The notes beneath the pieces were generated by a model that worked only from the letters and a program-made list of their open reading frames with translations, did not search any database and was not told where the DNA came from. Positions 37,801 to 48,047 of a stretch of 64,000 bases of DNA are shown in pieces. Each line of letters opens with the position of its first letter. Positions within the stretch are counted from its first letter, which is position 1. This DNA is from Sphingobacterium rhinopitheci (lineage in GTDB: Bacteria; Bacteroidota; Bacteroidia; Sphingobacteriales; Sphingobacteriaceae), in contig NZ_JADEYQ010000006.1 in assembly GCF_022627575.1 (NCBI RefSeq), positions 124,001 through 188,000 of the forward strand, in the 5' to 3' direction. The position numbers were made by a program, and so were the translations under genes.

Positions 37801-39027
37801 ATGAGCTTAGAAATCAAAGTCCCTACGGTGGGTGAATCAATCACCGAAGTAACATTGGCCCAATGGTTAAAACAAGATGGCGATTACGTCGAAATGGACG
37901 AAAATATTGCTGAATTGGAATCAGACAAAGCTACTTTCGAATTACCTGCAGAAAAAGCTGGTATCTTACGTATCATTGCTCAAGAAGGTGATACATTAGA
38001 AATCGGTGCTGTAGTATGTGCTATCGAAGAAGGTGGTGCTCCTGCTGCTGATGCAAAAACAGATGCTCCTGCTGCGGCTGCTTCAACTGCTGCTGCAACA
38101 ACAGAAGCTTCTGAAAACCCTGATTCATACGCTGCTGGTACAGCATCTCCTGCTGCTGCAAAAATATTGAGAGAAAAAGGAATTGATCCTTCTACAATTA
38201 AAGGCACAGGTAAAGACGGCCGTATCACGAAAGAAGATGCCGAAAAAGCTGTTGCTAAGCCTGCTGCTCCAAAAGCTGCTGAGCCTAAGTCTGCTCCTGC
38301 TGCAGCTCCTGTAGCTGTTGCTGGCGAACGTAACGAGCGTCGTGAGAAAATGAGCTCTTTACGTAAAACTATCGCTAAGCGTTTAGTAGCTGTAAAAAAT
38401 GAAACGGCTATGTTAACAACGTTCAACGAAGTAAACATGCAGCCTATCATGGACTTAAGAGCTAAATACAAAGATGTTTTCAAAGAGAAACATGGTGTTG
38501 GCTTGGGTTTCATGTCATTCTTTACAAAAGCTGTTACTACAGCATTAAAAGAATGGCCTGCAGTAAATGCACGTATCGAAAACAACGAGATCGTTTATTC
38601 TGACTTTGCTGATATCTCTATCGCTGTTTCTGCTCCTAAAGGTTTGGTAGTACCTATTATTCGTAATGCGAATGCATTATCTTTACAAGGTATCGAAAAA
38701 GAAATCATCAACTTAGCTACGAAAGCTCGTGACAATAAATTAACTATCGACGAGATGACTGGTGGTACATTTACTATTACAAATGGTGGTGTATTTGGTT
38801 CAATGATGTCTACACCGATCATCAATGCTCCTCAATCAGCTATCTTAGGTATGCACAATATCGTTCAACGCCCTATCGCTGAGAATGGTCAAGTAGTTAT
38901 TCGTCCTATGATGTATATTGCATTATCTTATGATCACCGTATCATCGATGGTCGTGAGTCGGTAAGCTTCTTAGTTCGTGTTAAACAATTATTAGAAGAT
39001 CCAGCTCGTTTATTATTAGAAGTTTAA
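37801..39027 (+). CDS. sucB: 2-oxoglutarate dehydrogenase E2 (dihydrolipoyl succinyltransferase)
   Basis: 408 aa. An N-terminal lipoyl domain (about 1-77, [13 protein letters not shown] with the lipoylated Lys) is followed by an Ala/Pro-rich linker (about 80-115) and the E3-binding domain ([15 protein letters not shown] to about 155). A second Ala/Pro linker and the acyltransferase domain from about residue 180 complete it, with the catalytic [12 protein letters not shown] near the C-terminus. It shares a transcript with sucA and ends at a strong terminator. Confidence 0.97.
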   Translation: MSLEIKVPTVGESITEVTLAQWLKQDGDYVEMDENIAELESDKATFELPAEKAGILRIIAQEGDTLEIGAVVCAIEEGGAPAADAKTDAPAAAASTAAATTEASENPDSYAAGTASPAAAKILREKGIDPSTIKGTGKDGRITKEDAEKAVAKPAAPKAAEPKSAPAAAPVAVAGERNERREKMSSLRKTIAKRLVAVKNETAMLTTFNEVNMQPIMDLRAKYKDVFKEKHGVGLGFMSFFTKAVTTALKEWPAVNARIENNEIVYSDFADISIAVSAPKGLVVPIIRNANALSLQGIEKEIINLATKARDNKLTIDEMTGGTFTITNGGVFGSMMSTPIINAPQSAILGMHNIVQRPIAENGQVVIRPMMYIALSYDHRIIDGRESVSFLVRVKQLLEDPARLLLEV

Positions 39028-39045
39028 TCTTCCTAATAAACACGG

Positions 39046-39095
39046 ATACATACAAAAAGGTCGCTTTATCTATAAAGCGACCTTTTTGTATGTAT
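39046..39095. terminator. Bidirectional terminator after sucB
   Basis: A 23-bp perfect stem (39046-39068 with 39073-39095) around a TCTA loop, containing AAAAAGGTCGCTTTA. It separates sucB from the convergent LTA-synthase-like gene. Confidence 0.9.
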
Positions 39096-39113
39096 TGAAT
39101 TTGAGATTAAAAA

Positions 39114-41054
39114 CTATTCCACAGTCAATTTATTCGCAATCATACTATTATTGTAGCGCTGTATAAAGGCTTTAAGCTTCGTCTCCAAAGAATCCATTAT
39201 AGGCAACTCACCTGGAGATATTAAATTATCCTTTTGAAGCCTATCACTTTTAAGATTATATAGTGAAATTGGTTTTTGTCCATCATGGCTCAAGAAATAA
39301 TCATTATAATATAGATTATAGGAGCTCCCTATATTATTAACTACAAAATTATCTTCATTAGTATCAAAAGCATCAAAACCAAAAGCAAAATAAGGTTTGG
39401 GATAATGAATATAATTAAGCACCGTCGGCATAATATCTATTTGCTGCACCAATTTATCGGACATACCTTTAAGATTCCCTCCGGGATAATAAAAAATGAT
39501 AGGAATAGCAAATGAGGTTGCTGAAGTCTGATACTCGGGCAAGAAACTTTGACTAGCGTGATCAGCACAGAGCACAAATATCGTATTATTATACCAAGGA
39601 CTTTTAGAAGCCGTAGCAAAAAATTCACGCAGTGCATTATCTGTATACCCCAATGGCTCATGCAAAGGGATATTTCCTTTCGGAAATTTACCGTTATACT
39701 TTTCAGGCACCTTAAAGGGATGATGCGACGATAGTGAAAAGAAACTTGCAAAAAATGGCTGTTTAAAAGTATCCAATGTATTTGCCATGTATTGCATAAA
39801 AGGCTCGTCCCAAATTCCCCATATACCATCGTAATCAGCATCGTTATTATATTCATTTTTACCATAATAATGCTGTATACCCGCCAACTTCATATAGGCA
39901 GAAAAACCCATACTTCCATTGGGTGCTCCATGAAAAAAAGCCGTTTCATAGCCTTCATCTCCCAATAATTTGGCCATACTTGTTGTCTTATTGCCCGAAT
40001 ATACGGACAATACAAAAGGCTCGCCTACAGAGGGTATACCTGTAATAACAGAAGGCAATGCGTCTATAGACTTACGACCATTGGCAAATGCATTTTTAAA
40101 GGTATAAGATTCACCTATCAAAGAATCCAAAAAAGGAGTATAACCTTTATATTTTCCACCTTGAATATCCTGATTAAGAGCACCTATATGCTCTCTACCA
40201 AAACTCTCCAAAATCAAAACTACTACATTAAGCTTCCTAAATGCTGACGTATCATTAGGCAAATGCGTGGTATTATATACTTTATCTATTTCTTCTTCGG
40301 ACAAATAGTTCACCTCTTGCAATGTAACAGCTTTCAATGTCTTCAAAATACTAAAAGGTGTATTCAAAACAATACTCATCTCATCTGGATTATTGACATA
40401 ATCTCCAGCATTACTTAAGGTAATAGGCCTCGTACTATGAGCCCAGCCACCACGTACTCCACCAATAAATAGAAATGCAACAAACAAAAATGAAACAGTT
40501 TGTATCACATAATAAGACCAAGAAAAACGAGATGGCTTTATAAAGCGGAAAAGGTTATAAATTTTGATTAGACAAAATACAATACATCCAAAAACTATGA
40601 ATAGATACCAATATCCTAACAGAAAATCAACGAGCAATTGTCCTATATTTTGCTCATTAGCAAATTGCGAAAAAACAGTACCCGTGGTTCTTTTTAAGGT
40701 AAAAGGATAGTACCCATAATCAATTAAATTCAACGCTATGCCTATACTATTGGTCCCTACAAAAATCCACTTACACAGCTTTTGATAGGTTTCATTATAC
40801 TTAAATGGAATCGGTGCCATTTGCATAACTATAAATAGAATATTGAGATATAGAATGGCTACTATATCAAACTTAACCCCTCCTTGCATCATGGTCAAAA
40901 AAGAAGAAGTATTTACTTGCGGAAATAAACTTAGATTAATCCAATAAAAACCTATTCGCATGAAGGAATATAATGCCAATAGGCACACAAAAGCTATTAT
41001 TAAAGCCGTGAGACTATTAAAATAACCTTTCAATAAAACTTTTTTATTCATCAT
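39114..41054 (-). CDS. LTA-synthase-like phosphoglycerol transferase/sulfatase-fold protein (copy 2)
   Basis: 646 aa. Five or so N-terminal membrane helices (to about residue 210) precede a periplasmic alkaline-phosphatase-fold domain. VVVLILESFGRE holds the first metal-binding Glu, NGRKSIDALPSVITGIPS the probable nucleophile region (Ser in place of Thr), and LCADHAS the Asp-His metal ligands. In Gram-positives such enzymes polymerise glycerol phosphate. In Bacteroidota, relatives are thought to transfer phosphoglycerol or phosphoethanolamine to envelope glycans. It starts two bases after the stop of its paralog. Confidence 0.87.
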   Translation of the reverse strand: MMNKKVLLKGYFNSLTALIIAFVCLLALYSFMRIGFYWINLSLFPQVNTSSFLTMMQGGVKFDIVAILYLNILFIVMQMAPIPFKYNETYQKLCKWIFVGTNSIGIALNLIDYGYYPFTLKRTTGTVFSQFANEQNIGQLLVDFLLGYWYLFIVFGCIVFCLIKIYNLFRFIKPSRFSWSYYVIQTVSFLFVAFLFIGGVRGGWAHSTRPITLSNAGDYVNNPDEMSIVLNTPFSILKTLKAVTLQEVNYLSEEEIDKVYNTTHLPNDTSAFRKLNVVVLILESFGREHIGALNQDIQGGKYKGYTPFLDSLIGESYTFKNAFANGRKSIDALPSVITGIPSVGEPFVLSVYSGNKTTSMAKLLGDEGYETAFFHGAPNGSMGFSAYMKLAGIQHYYGKNEYNNDADYDGIWGIWDEPFMQYMANTLDTFKQPFFASFFSLSSHHPFKVPEKYNGKFPKGNIPLHEPLGYTDNALREFFATASKSPWYNNTIFVLCADHASQSFLPEYQTSATSFAIPIIFYYPGGNLKGMSDKLVQQIDIMPTVLNYIHYPKPYFAFGFDAFDTNEDNFVVNNIGSSYNLYYNDYFLSHDGQKPISLYNLKSDRLQKDNLISPGELPIMDSLETKLKAFIQRYNNSMIANKLTVE

Positions 41055-41056
41055 AA

Positions 41057-42928
41057 TTAATAAGAAAGGAAATCCTTAAATACAGATTGAAAATAGGCCT
41101 TGCTCTGATAGATCAATCGATCTACAAACTCTTTCGACTTGCTATAGTTTTCGACAAAAGCAATTTTTTGCCCCTGCATATCAAAAGATGCGGATTGATC
41201 ATTTGTTACGACGCCAAATGTATTATTTGAATTAAAAAAAGCAATATGCTGCCTATTTTTAGCAAATAAATTTGTTGAGTATTTAAATGGTGATTTATCT
41301 GCCGATACAAAACTCCATAACGTTGAAGCGATATCTAACTGACTAACTACATCGTTTACTACTTGTCCTCGAAATTCATCTTTCAAAGCGCCTCCAAATA
41401 AAAACAAAGGTATATGGTAACGATTAGGATTCTCTAAGCCATATTTTTCTGTAGGATATATGTTGCCATGATCTGATACTACCACAAAAATAGTGTTTTT
41501 ATACCAATCTTGTTTTTTTGCTTCCTCCACAAAAGTGTTAAACATCGTATCGGTATAATAGGCTGTACTACGGTATGCATCTGCTTTTGTGTTACTACCA
41601 AATTTATATTCCCCATCGAGTGTATACGGTTCATGGTTTACCAAGGTATAAAAAACACTGAAAAATGGCGTCTGCTCGGTATTTAAATCTTTGATCATCT
41701 GCGAAGCTATCACATGGTCATATACTCCCCAACTATTGCGCTTCACATCCAAAGGAAAATTATAGGTATCCACCACGCGGGATATACCATGCGCATACAT
41801 ATAGCTTTTAAAATTGTAAAACTCAGATTGACCACCATGATAAAAAGAAGTACTATAGCCCAAAGAATCATATACCTGACTAATACCATTCAGATTCTCA
41901 TGCTTAGGGATATATTGTATTATGCTCTCAGTCCCTTGCGATGGAAACCCACTAAGGACGGCTATCATCCCTTTGTCGGAGCGATCAGCAGCAGAATAAG
42001 CACGCGTAAAGTTGATGCCCTCAGACATTATATCACGCATATTGTTTGTAATTCCTTTTTCCCCACCTAGATTTTCAAAAACTTGAGCTACCATTCCCTC
42101 CAGTATAATGACCACAACATTGGGTTGCTGAACCTTTAGTATATTGACTATCGTATCATTAGCTACTGGCAATACTTCATTGGCCAATCGTACTGCTTCT
42201 TCCTCCTCCATAAATTGATAGGGATTTTGCTTGGAACTCTTCAACATATCTTTTGCAAATGCCCAGTAAGTATTTACCGAAAGGTGATTCATTACATTAT
42301 GATCTGAAAAATAAACAGCGCTAGGGTTTAATGTTGCACGTCCATAACCTCCCCTTAAAAAGGTAAATATTATAAATGAGCCTAATACTAGACAAACGAT
42401 AATAGATAGATTGGTATGTCTGCGATAAATAGCAACTTTAACAACAAACAAATGATAGAAAAAGTGCGCTATCGTAAAGAATAAAACTAATACTAAAGCA
42501 GCATTGATGAGCATGCCCATATCTATAGAACTGGAAACCCCTCCTACTGTGCCCATTCCCAATAATATTGCACGCTTAGAGATTTTTTCCCCCCATGCTT
42601 CATATAGTGGTAGATTGACAATAGTAATTAAGGCAAATATCAAAGTAGGCACGAATGTATAAATACGTAATAGCCAAGGTGATACCGCTCTTTTAATAAA
42701 TAAATTTTGTATACAATAAAAAAGGAAAGGAATTACCATTAGATAGCATGCCAATGATAAGTCTAAACGTAAACCATATATATAAGCAAAGAATATATCT
42801 TGCGCACCTTCTGACTTCTCCCAATTATTAATTAGAAAAACAGTGCGATCAAACCAACATAATACTAACCAATATAGAAAGTATACCGTAAAAAAAGCAA
42901 AATTCGATCTTGTAACGGATTTTCCCAT
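41057..42928 (-). CDS. LTA-synthase-like phosphoglycerol transferase/sulfatase-fold protein (copy 1)
   Basis: About 623 aa from ATG 42928 (a TTG at 42937 is rejected). The same architecture as its neighbour: five helices, then a catalytic domain with VVVIILEGMVAQ, AADRSDKGMIAVLSGFPSQG, GYSTSFYHGGQS and VVVSDHGNIYP. The nucleophile region differs from the paralog (RSDKG against RKSID), suggesting different substrates. The two genes form a tandem minus-strand operon. Substrate not determinable from sequence. Confidence 0.87.
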   Translation of the reverse strand: MGKSVTRSNFAFFTVYFLYWLVLCWFDRTVFLINNWEKSEGAQDIFFAYIYGLRLDLSLACYLMVIPFLFYCIQNLFIKRAVSPWLLRIYTFVPTLIFALITIVNLPLYEAWGEKISKRAILLGMGTVGGVSSSIDMGMLINAALVLVLFFTIAHFFYHLFVVKVAIYRRHTNLSIIVCLVLGSFIIFTFLRGGYGRATLNPSAVYFSDHNVMNHLSVNTYWAFAKDMLKSSKQNPYQFMEEEEAVRLANEVLPVANDTIVNILKVQQPNVVVIILEGMVAQVFENLGGEKGITNNMRDIMSEGINFTRAYSAADRSDKGMIAVLSGFPSQGTESIIQYIPKHENLNGISQVYDSLGYSTSFYHGGQSEFYNFKSYMYAHGISRVVDTYNFPLDVKRNSWGVYDHVIASQMIKDLNTEQTPFFSVFYTLVNHEPYTLDGEYKFGSNTKADAYRSTAYYTDTMFNTFVEEAKKQDWYKNTIFVVVSDHGNIYPTEKYGLENPNRYHIPLFLFGGALKDEFRGQVVNDVVSQLDIASTLWSFVSADKSPFKYSTNLFAKNRQHIAFFNSNNTFGVVTNDQSASFDMQGQKIAFVENYSKSKEFVDRLIYQSKAYFQSVFKDFLSY

Positions 42929-43095
42929 TAAAAACAAAGGTGTTATAGTTAAAAAATAAAGGCAAAACTACGAAATATTATAACCAAATCTATTCTATAT
43001 AGAATAGAAATAGTTTAGAACTTTAGCTACATTTCTGGAAAGAATGGAAAACATATTTTCAATCTATTTATACCAACAAAATCGCATTATTTGCG

Positions 43096-43103
43096 TATTT
43101 TTG
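43096..43103 (+). promoter_or_regulatory. -7 element before valS
   Basis: TATTTTTG fits TAnnTTTG, 28 nt before the valS ATG. Confidence 0.35.
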
Positions 43104-43131
43104 TAATTCGATTTTTTGAACGAATATTACA

Positions 43132-45750
43132 ATGAGCATAGCAAAAACATACAATCCGAAAGAAGCTGAAGATAAATGGTATTCCTATTGGATGGAAAAT
43201 GGTTTTTTCCGTTCTACACCAGATGAGCGTGAACCTTATACAATCGTAATGCCTCCACCCAATGTGACTGGAGTGTTACATATGGGTCACATGTTGAATA
43301 ATACGATACAAGATGTATTGATTCGTCGTGCACGTATGCAAGGTAAAAATGCCTGTTGGGTACCGGGTACCGATCATGCATCTATCGCTACTGAAGCTAA
43401 GGTTGTTAATATGCTTAAAGAGCAAGGTATTGACAAAAAATCATTGTCACGTGAAGATTTCTTAGCCCATGCTTGGGAATGGAAAGAGAAATATGGTGGT
43501 ATCATATTGAAACAATTGGAAAAATTGGGCGCTTCATGTGACTGGGAACGCACAAAATTTACAATGGATCCAGACTTATCTGAATCTGTTATAGATACGT
43601 TTATAAAATTCTACAAAGAAGGGTATATCTACCGTGGTGTACGTATGGTAAACTGGGATCCGCAAGGAAAAACAGCTTTATCAGATGAAGAAGTAATCCG
43701 TAAAGAGGTAAACCAAAAATTGTACTATATACGCTATCAAATCAAAGATAGCGATCAATATATTATCATCGCTACGACGCGTCCTGAGACTATTATGGCG
43801 GATGCTGCCATCTGTATCAACCCTAATGATGAGCGTTTTATGCACTTAAAAGGCAAAACGGTCATCGTACCATTGGTAAACCGTGAAATCCCGATTATAG
43901 AGGATGAGTATGTAGATATGGAATTTGGTACAGGATGCTTGAAAGTTACTCCTGCACACGATTTGAATGACTATGCATTGGGGCAAAAGCACAACTTGGA
44001 GATTATCGACCTATTAAATGATGATGGTACCTTAAATGAAAAAGCACAAATCTTAGTCGGTGAAGATCGTTTCATCGCGCGTAAAAAGATTGCTAAATTA
44101 TTAGAGGAAGTTGATCAAATAGAGAAAATCGAAGATTATAAATCACAAGTAGGATTCTCTGAACGTACAGATGCTGTTATCGAGCCTAAATTGTCTATGC
44201 AATGGTGGTGCAAGATGGAGGAATTGTCGAAGCCGGCATTAGAGTATGTTGAAGATGGTACTATAAAATTAATTCCTGAAAAATTCTTTGCTTCTTACAA
44301 GCACTGGATGGAAAATGTGAAAGATTGGTGTATCTCTCGCCAGCTATGGTGGGGTCAACGTATCCCTGCATGGTACAATGAAAAAAATGAATGGGTAGTT
44401 GCTAAAACGGAAGCTGACGCAATCAAAGAATTTGAAGCTCAAGGAAAAACAGCAACCACTATCCGTCAAGAAGACGATGTATTAGACACATGGTTCTCCT
44501 CTGGACTGTGGCCTATGTCAGTGTTCGATGGTGTACGTAATCCGGAGAATGAAGAGTTTAAATACTACTACCCTACAAATGATCTAGTAACGGCACCAGA
44601 GATTCTATTCTTCTGGATAGCACGTATGATCATCATGGGCCATGATTACACCCAATTGCCTCCATTCAAAAATGTATACCTTACAGGTATCGTTCGCGAT
44701 AAATTGGGCCGCAAGATGTCCAAATCATTGGGCAACTCCCCCGATCCTATCGAGTTGATGGAGCAGTATGGTACTGATGGTGTTCGTGTAGGTATGTTAT
44801 TATCATCTCCTGCCGGCAATGACTTGATGTTTGATGTTTCATACTGTGAACAAGGACGTAACTTTGCAAACAAGATATGGAATGCTTTCCGCTTAGTAAA
44901 AGGCTTAGAAACTATTGAAGCTCCTGCTACTGAAGCACAAAAAACTGCTGCTATATGGTTTGAAAATAGATTCAACCAAGCTGTAGCAGAAATCGATGAA
45001 CACTTTGCACACTATCGCCTATCAGATGCGTTGATGTCTACCTACAAATTGATATGGGATGACTTCTGTGCATGGTACTTAGAGTTGGTAAAACCAGCAT
45101 ATCAAACACCTATTGAGTCTGAAACGTTAGAAACAATAAAAGTATTATTCCAAAAAATACTAACACTAGCACATCCATTTATGCCGTTCTTGACAGAAGA
45201 ATTGTGGCATGATGAAATCTTCGGTACGCGCGATGCTAAAGATTGTGTAATAGTAGCTGCATACCCTGAAGTATTATCTTTTGATGAGCAAATCATTAAA
45301 GAATTTACAGCTGTTCAACAGGTAATCTCTGAAGTACGTAATATCCGTAATGCGAAAGGTATGTCACCAAAATTAGCTTTACCACTAGCCATCAATACGG
45401 CAGGAGTAGATTTTGCGAAGTACCAAGATAGTATTATCAAATTAGCTAATATTTCAGAATTAACTTTTGTTACCGAAAAAGTATCTGGAGCATTGAGTTT
45501 CTTAGCGGGTAAATCAGAGTGTTATGTAAAATTGGCTGCCGAAAATATCGATATTGAAGCAGAGAAAGAACGTATCACTAAAGAAATAGAATACTTAAAA
45601 GGATTCTTAGTTTCTGTAGATAAAAAATTATCTAACGAACGTTTTGTTCAAAATGCAAAACCAGAAATAATAGAAAACGAAAGAAATAAGAAAGCTGATG
45701 CTGAAGCAAAGATTACAATCTTAGCCGAAAGCTTGGCAAATTTAGGATAA
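43132..45750 (+). CDS. valS: Valyl-tRNA synthetase
   Basis: 872 aa class I aminoacyl-tRNA synthetase. The HIGH motif appears in PPPNVTGVLHMGHML (near residue 45), the editing domain contains ATTRPETIMADAAI, and the second signature is GRKMSKSLGNSPDP. The anticodon-binding helical domain and a C-terminal coiled-coil arm (IEAEKERITKEIEYLKGFL) are complete. Length is normal. Monocistronic with its own terminator. Confidence 0.98.
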   Translation: MSIAKTYNPKEAEDKWYSYWMENGFFRSTPDEREPYTIVMPPPNVTGVLHMGHMLNNTIQDVLIRRARMQGKNACWVPGTDHASIATEAKVVNMLKEQGIDKKSLSREDFLAHAWEWKEKYGGIILKQLEKLGASCDWERTKFTMDPDLSESVIDTFIKFYKEGYIYRGVRMVNWDPQGKTALSDEEVIRKEVNQKLYYIRYQIKDSDQYIIIATTRPETIMADAAICINPNDERFMHLKGKTVIVPLVNREIPIIEDEYVDMEFGTGCLKVTPAHDLNDYALGQKHNLEIIDLLNDDGTLNEKAQILVGEDRFIARKKIAKLLEEVDQIEKIEDYKSQVGFSERTDAVIEPKLSMQWWCKMEELSKPALEYVEDGTIKLIPEKFFASYKHWMENVKDWCISRQLWWGQRIPAWYNEKNEWVVAKTEADAIKEFEAQGKTATTIRQEDDVLDTWFSSGLWPMSVFDGVRNPENEEFKYYYPTNDLVTAPEILFFWIARMIIMGHDYTQLPPFKNVYLTGIVRDKLGRKMSKSLGNSPDPIELMEQYGTDGVRVGMLLSSPAGNDLMFDVSYCEQGRNFANKIWNAFRLVKGLETIEAPATEAQKTAAIWFENRFNQAVAEIDEHFAHYRLSDALMSTYKLIWDDFCAWYLELVKPAYQTPIESETLETIKVLFQKILTLAHPFMPFLTEELWHDEIFGTRDAKDCVIVAAYPEVLSFDEQIIKEFTAVQQVISEVRNIRNAKGMSPKLALPLAINTAGVDFAKYQDSIIKLANISELTFVTEKVSGALSFLAGKSECYVKLAAENIDIEAEKERITKEIEYLKGFLVSVDKKLSNERFVQNAKPEIIENERNKKADAEAKITILAESLANLG

Positions 45751-45770
45751 TAAATAAATTATCTTTCCCC

Positions 45771-45806
45771 AAAAGGAGCTTACTATAATAGGTAAGCTCC
45801 TTTTTT
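45771..45806 (+). terminator. Terminator of valS
   Basis: AAAAGGAGCTTAC (45771-45783) pairs with GTAAGCTCCTTTT (45792-45804), followed by T. The spacer from here to 46090 is AT-rich and holds nothing further that I recognise. Confidence 0.88.
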
Positions 45807-46090
45807 GTATCAAAAAAAAACAACTTTTACCACTATATAACGTAAATGCTACGAATTGTTTACCTACAGATAGCATAAAAGGCTAAACAAGTAGTAAAAG
45901 CATATTAAGGATAAACTTAAAATTAGAGACTAATTAAATGCAAATAAGTGGTATATCCTAACCGAAAAAATCAATTACAGAAATTATATATCAATATTTA
46001 ACCTTTTTATTAACCTTAAGTTAAAAATAAAAGGTAACTTTCATTATAATTATAGGCTAGCTGTTTCCTATAAATAATAAAAGAAAATAT

Positions 46091-47017
46091 ATGCCCCTAA
46101 AAAAAATATTCATAATACTTATAGGGATTATAAGTGTCACACTATACAACAGCTGTGGTCAGCGGAGTAAGTCTGTACCCGCTACAAATACATCATATTA
46201 TGGCCCTGGTGGAACATATTCGGATTGGTACTTTCCCAAAGGGAAATACGAAAGTATGGAATGGACCTTTGTTCCCATCACAGATCCCCCAAATAGCCTT
46301 ACACAAAAAGGTCTATTACATTACTATGCTTATAATTTTGCTGTCGTCAATACGCAAGGCAAAGATGTAAAAGGTGGCTACTGTGGATTTCAGACAAACG
46401 GTATATTTAAAGGCAAACAAAAAGGTAAAGTAATAAATTACTCTATTTGGGACTCCAATGGAGGAATAACAAGCGCCTTACTTCACAAAAGTAATGAAGA
46501 GAGTAACGGTTTTCAAATTATGTTCCCTTACGAATGGGCTGAAGGAAACCTATACGCATTCCAACTCAAGAGAGGCCCCAGTGGTACCGACAATTTAGGA
46601 ACATGGTGGGGATTATGGGTTACCGATAAGTCAAAAGATGAAACACTCTTTGTGGGTGAAATTCGGGTCCCTCCAAATAAAGACGAAGCTAAAGATCTGT
46701 GGCTAGGTGACCATACCTCTATGTTTGGTGAAGATTTGCATTGGTGGCTCTCCCTAAATGGTAATGTCAAATATACATCATGTACTACATTTGAACCATC
46801 AGCGATGGCTGCTCGAGACATAACCGTCAATGGCACCATAAAACCCTTACGAGCAACAAGTAGAACCAACTCCGGAGAAATAGCAACCGCAGATAATGGC
46901 TTCAAAACTATTAATTGTGCCGTTACCATTTACCACGACTCCCTAGATTTCAATGTACAGCACAATTTAGGATATTGGCCTACAGGGGCTCCAAATTCAC
47001 TAGAGATCGCCAAATAA
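46091..47017 (+). CDS. DUF3472-type lipoprotein
   Basis: 308 aa. The N-terminus MPLKKIFIILIGIISVTLYNSC ends in a lipobox-like Cys, so it is probably a lipoprotein. The body resembles DUF3472 proteins (GGYCGFQTNGI, INYSIWDSNGG, MFPYEWAEGNLYAFQL, WWGLWVTD), which are beta-rich and often linked to carbohydrate-binding domains. No catalytic motif is visible. It stands alone between valS and the convergent DUF3050 gene. Confidence 0.65.
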   Translation: MPLKKIFIILIGIISVTLYNSCGQRSKSVPATNTSYYGPGGTYSDWYFPKGKYESMEWTFVPITDPPNSLTQKGLLHYYAYNFAVVNTQGKDVKGGYCGFQTNGIFKGKQKGKVINYSIWDSNGGITSALLHKSNEESNGFQIMFPYEWAEGNLYAFQLKRGPSGTDNLGTWWGLWVTDKSKDETLFVGEIRVPPNKDEAKDLWLGDHTSMFGEDLHWWLSLNGNVKYTSCTTFEPSAMAARDITVNGTIKPLRATSRTNSGEIATADNGFKTINCAVTIYHDSLDFNVQHNLGYWPTGAPNSLEIAK

Positions 47018-47061
47018 AAAAGCATTAATACGTAATGGTAATTCAATACGTATTAATGCTT
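47016..47061 (-). terminator. Terminator of the DUF3050 gene
   Basis: AAGCATTAATACGTA (47020-47034) pairs with TACGTATTAATGCTT (47047-47061); on the minus strand the stem is followed by T. It may also stop the convergent DUF3472 gene. Confidence 0.7.
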
Positions 47062-47119
47062 AAAAGGTATGTCCTTGTCAAAATTTATATCCGTAAAGGT
47101 ACGTTATAGACGTATACAT

Positions 47120-47890
47120 TTAGGATACTATCTGGTCATAGATTGCATCCCAAAGTAATTTCCTCTTCACCAAGGCCGCTTTTGCTGTTTCTTTTACTTC
47201 CTCCAATTTTAAGGGGTCATCAGCAACAAGCTCAAAGATCATTTTCATGGCCAAGGGCCCGTGCTCATCGGCATCTAACTGAATATGACGCTCGAAGTAG
47301 TATATATAGCCTCCAAGGTCAACTTCAGGCATGGCAGATTGTATCTCTTTCAAAATCGAAGAGAACATATCAGGAATCAAATCTTCACGACCAAATGTAA
47401 ATGCCGAAGCAATATTATGTGTCTTGTTGGATGCAATAATATCAAAAGTAAAACGCAAGAAGTCTTTTATACGAGCATCTACCTCCAATCTCTCTATAGC
47501 TGCCTCTATTGACAAACCAGTCTTGAGGTTGGTGATGAATGTATCAATATAAGAAATATCAGCTCCCATATCACGCATAGATTCCAAATACATTTCAAAA
47601 TGGCTCAAACGACGACCATCCAAATATTCATCAGACTCTTCGGTAAGTACAATTTCATTTATCAGATAACGTGTTTGCGGATATTCACTCGCAAACCAAG
47701 GTACTTGAGTACAGGTAAGATTGACCTGCAATGCTTTCAACAGAGACATGAAATCCCAAACCGCAAATACATGTCCCTCGGTAAACAAACGCAAATCTGC
47801 AACCGTCTTAATCTTTTTATATAATGGATGTTGTAGCAATACTGCTCTTTCGCCTTCTATAGCTGCATTTATTTCTTCTATTATATTCAT
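47120..47890 (-). CDS. DUF3050 protein (heme-oxygenase-like fold)
   Basis: 256 aa all-helical cytoplasmic protein. The segments HPLYKKIKTVADLRLFTEGH, FAVWDFMSLLKALQ, LINEIVLTEESDEY and YYFERHIQLDADEHGPLA are typical of DUF3050. Conserved His/Glu/Asp residues are arranged as in the heme-oxygenase-like diiron superfamily (EGHVFAVWDF, ERHIQLDADEHG), so an iron-dependent oxidase/oxygenase activity is possible but unproven. It is divergent from the superoxide dismutase gene. Confidence 0.85.
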   Translation of the reverse strand: MNIIEEINAAIEGERAVLLQHPLYKKIKTVADLRLFTEGHVFAVWDFMSLLKALQVNLTCTQVPWFASEYPQTRYLINEIVLTEESDEYLDGRRLSHFEMYLESMRDMGADISYIDTFITNLKTGLSIEAAIERLEVDARIKDFLRFTFDIIASNKTHNIASAFTFGREDLIPDMFSSILKEIQSAMPEVDLGGYIYYFERHIQLDADEHGPLAMKMIFELVADDPLKLEEVKETAKAALVKRKLLWDAIYDQIVS

Positions 47891-47966
47891 GAATGCAAAT
47901 ATGGAAATTCAATCTTTACCTATGAAATATAATAAAACCTTATACAATAGAATGACATTTTAAGAT

Positions 47967-47974
47967 TACTTTTG
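47967..47974 (+). promoter_or_regulatory. -7 element before the superoxide dismutase gene
   Basis: TACTTTTG fits TAnnTTTG; the ATG lies 73 nt downstream, giving a leader of about 65 nt. Confidence 0.4.
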
Positions 47975-48047
47975 TTAAAAGAATGTTATAATTGTTCTAT
48001 TAATTGACATTAAATAGAATAAATCGATATATTTAAATAAAAAAGCT

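Noticed and set aside
37980-38585. Long open frame opposite sucB
   Set aside because: Antisense shadow of the Ala/Pro-rich linker coding region, where codon bias keeps the reverse frame open.
47143-47963. Cluster of plus-strand ORFs over the DUF3050 gene
   Set aside because: Overlapping shadows in several frames of one conserved minus-strand gene.
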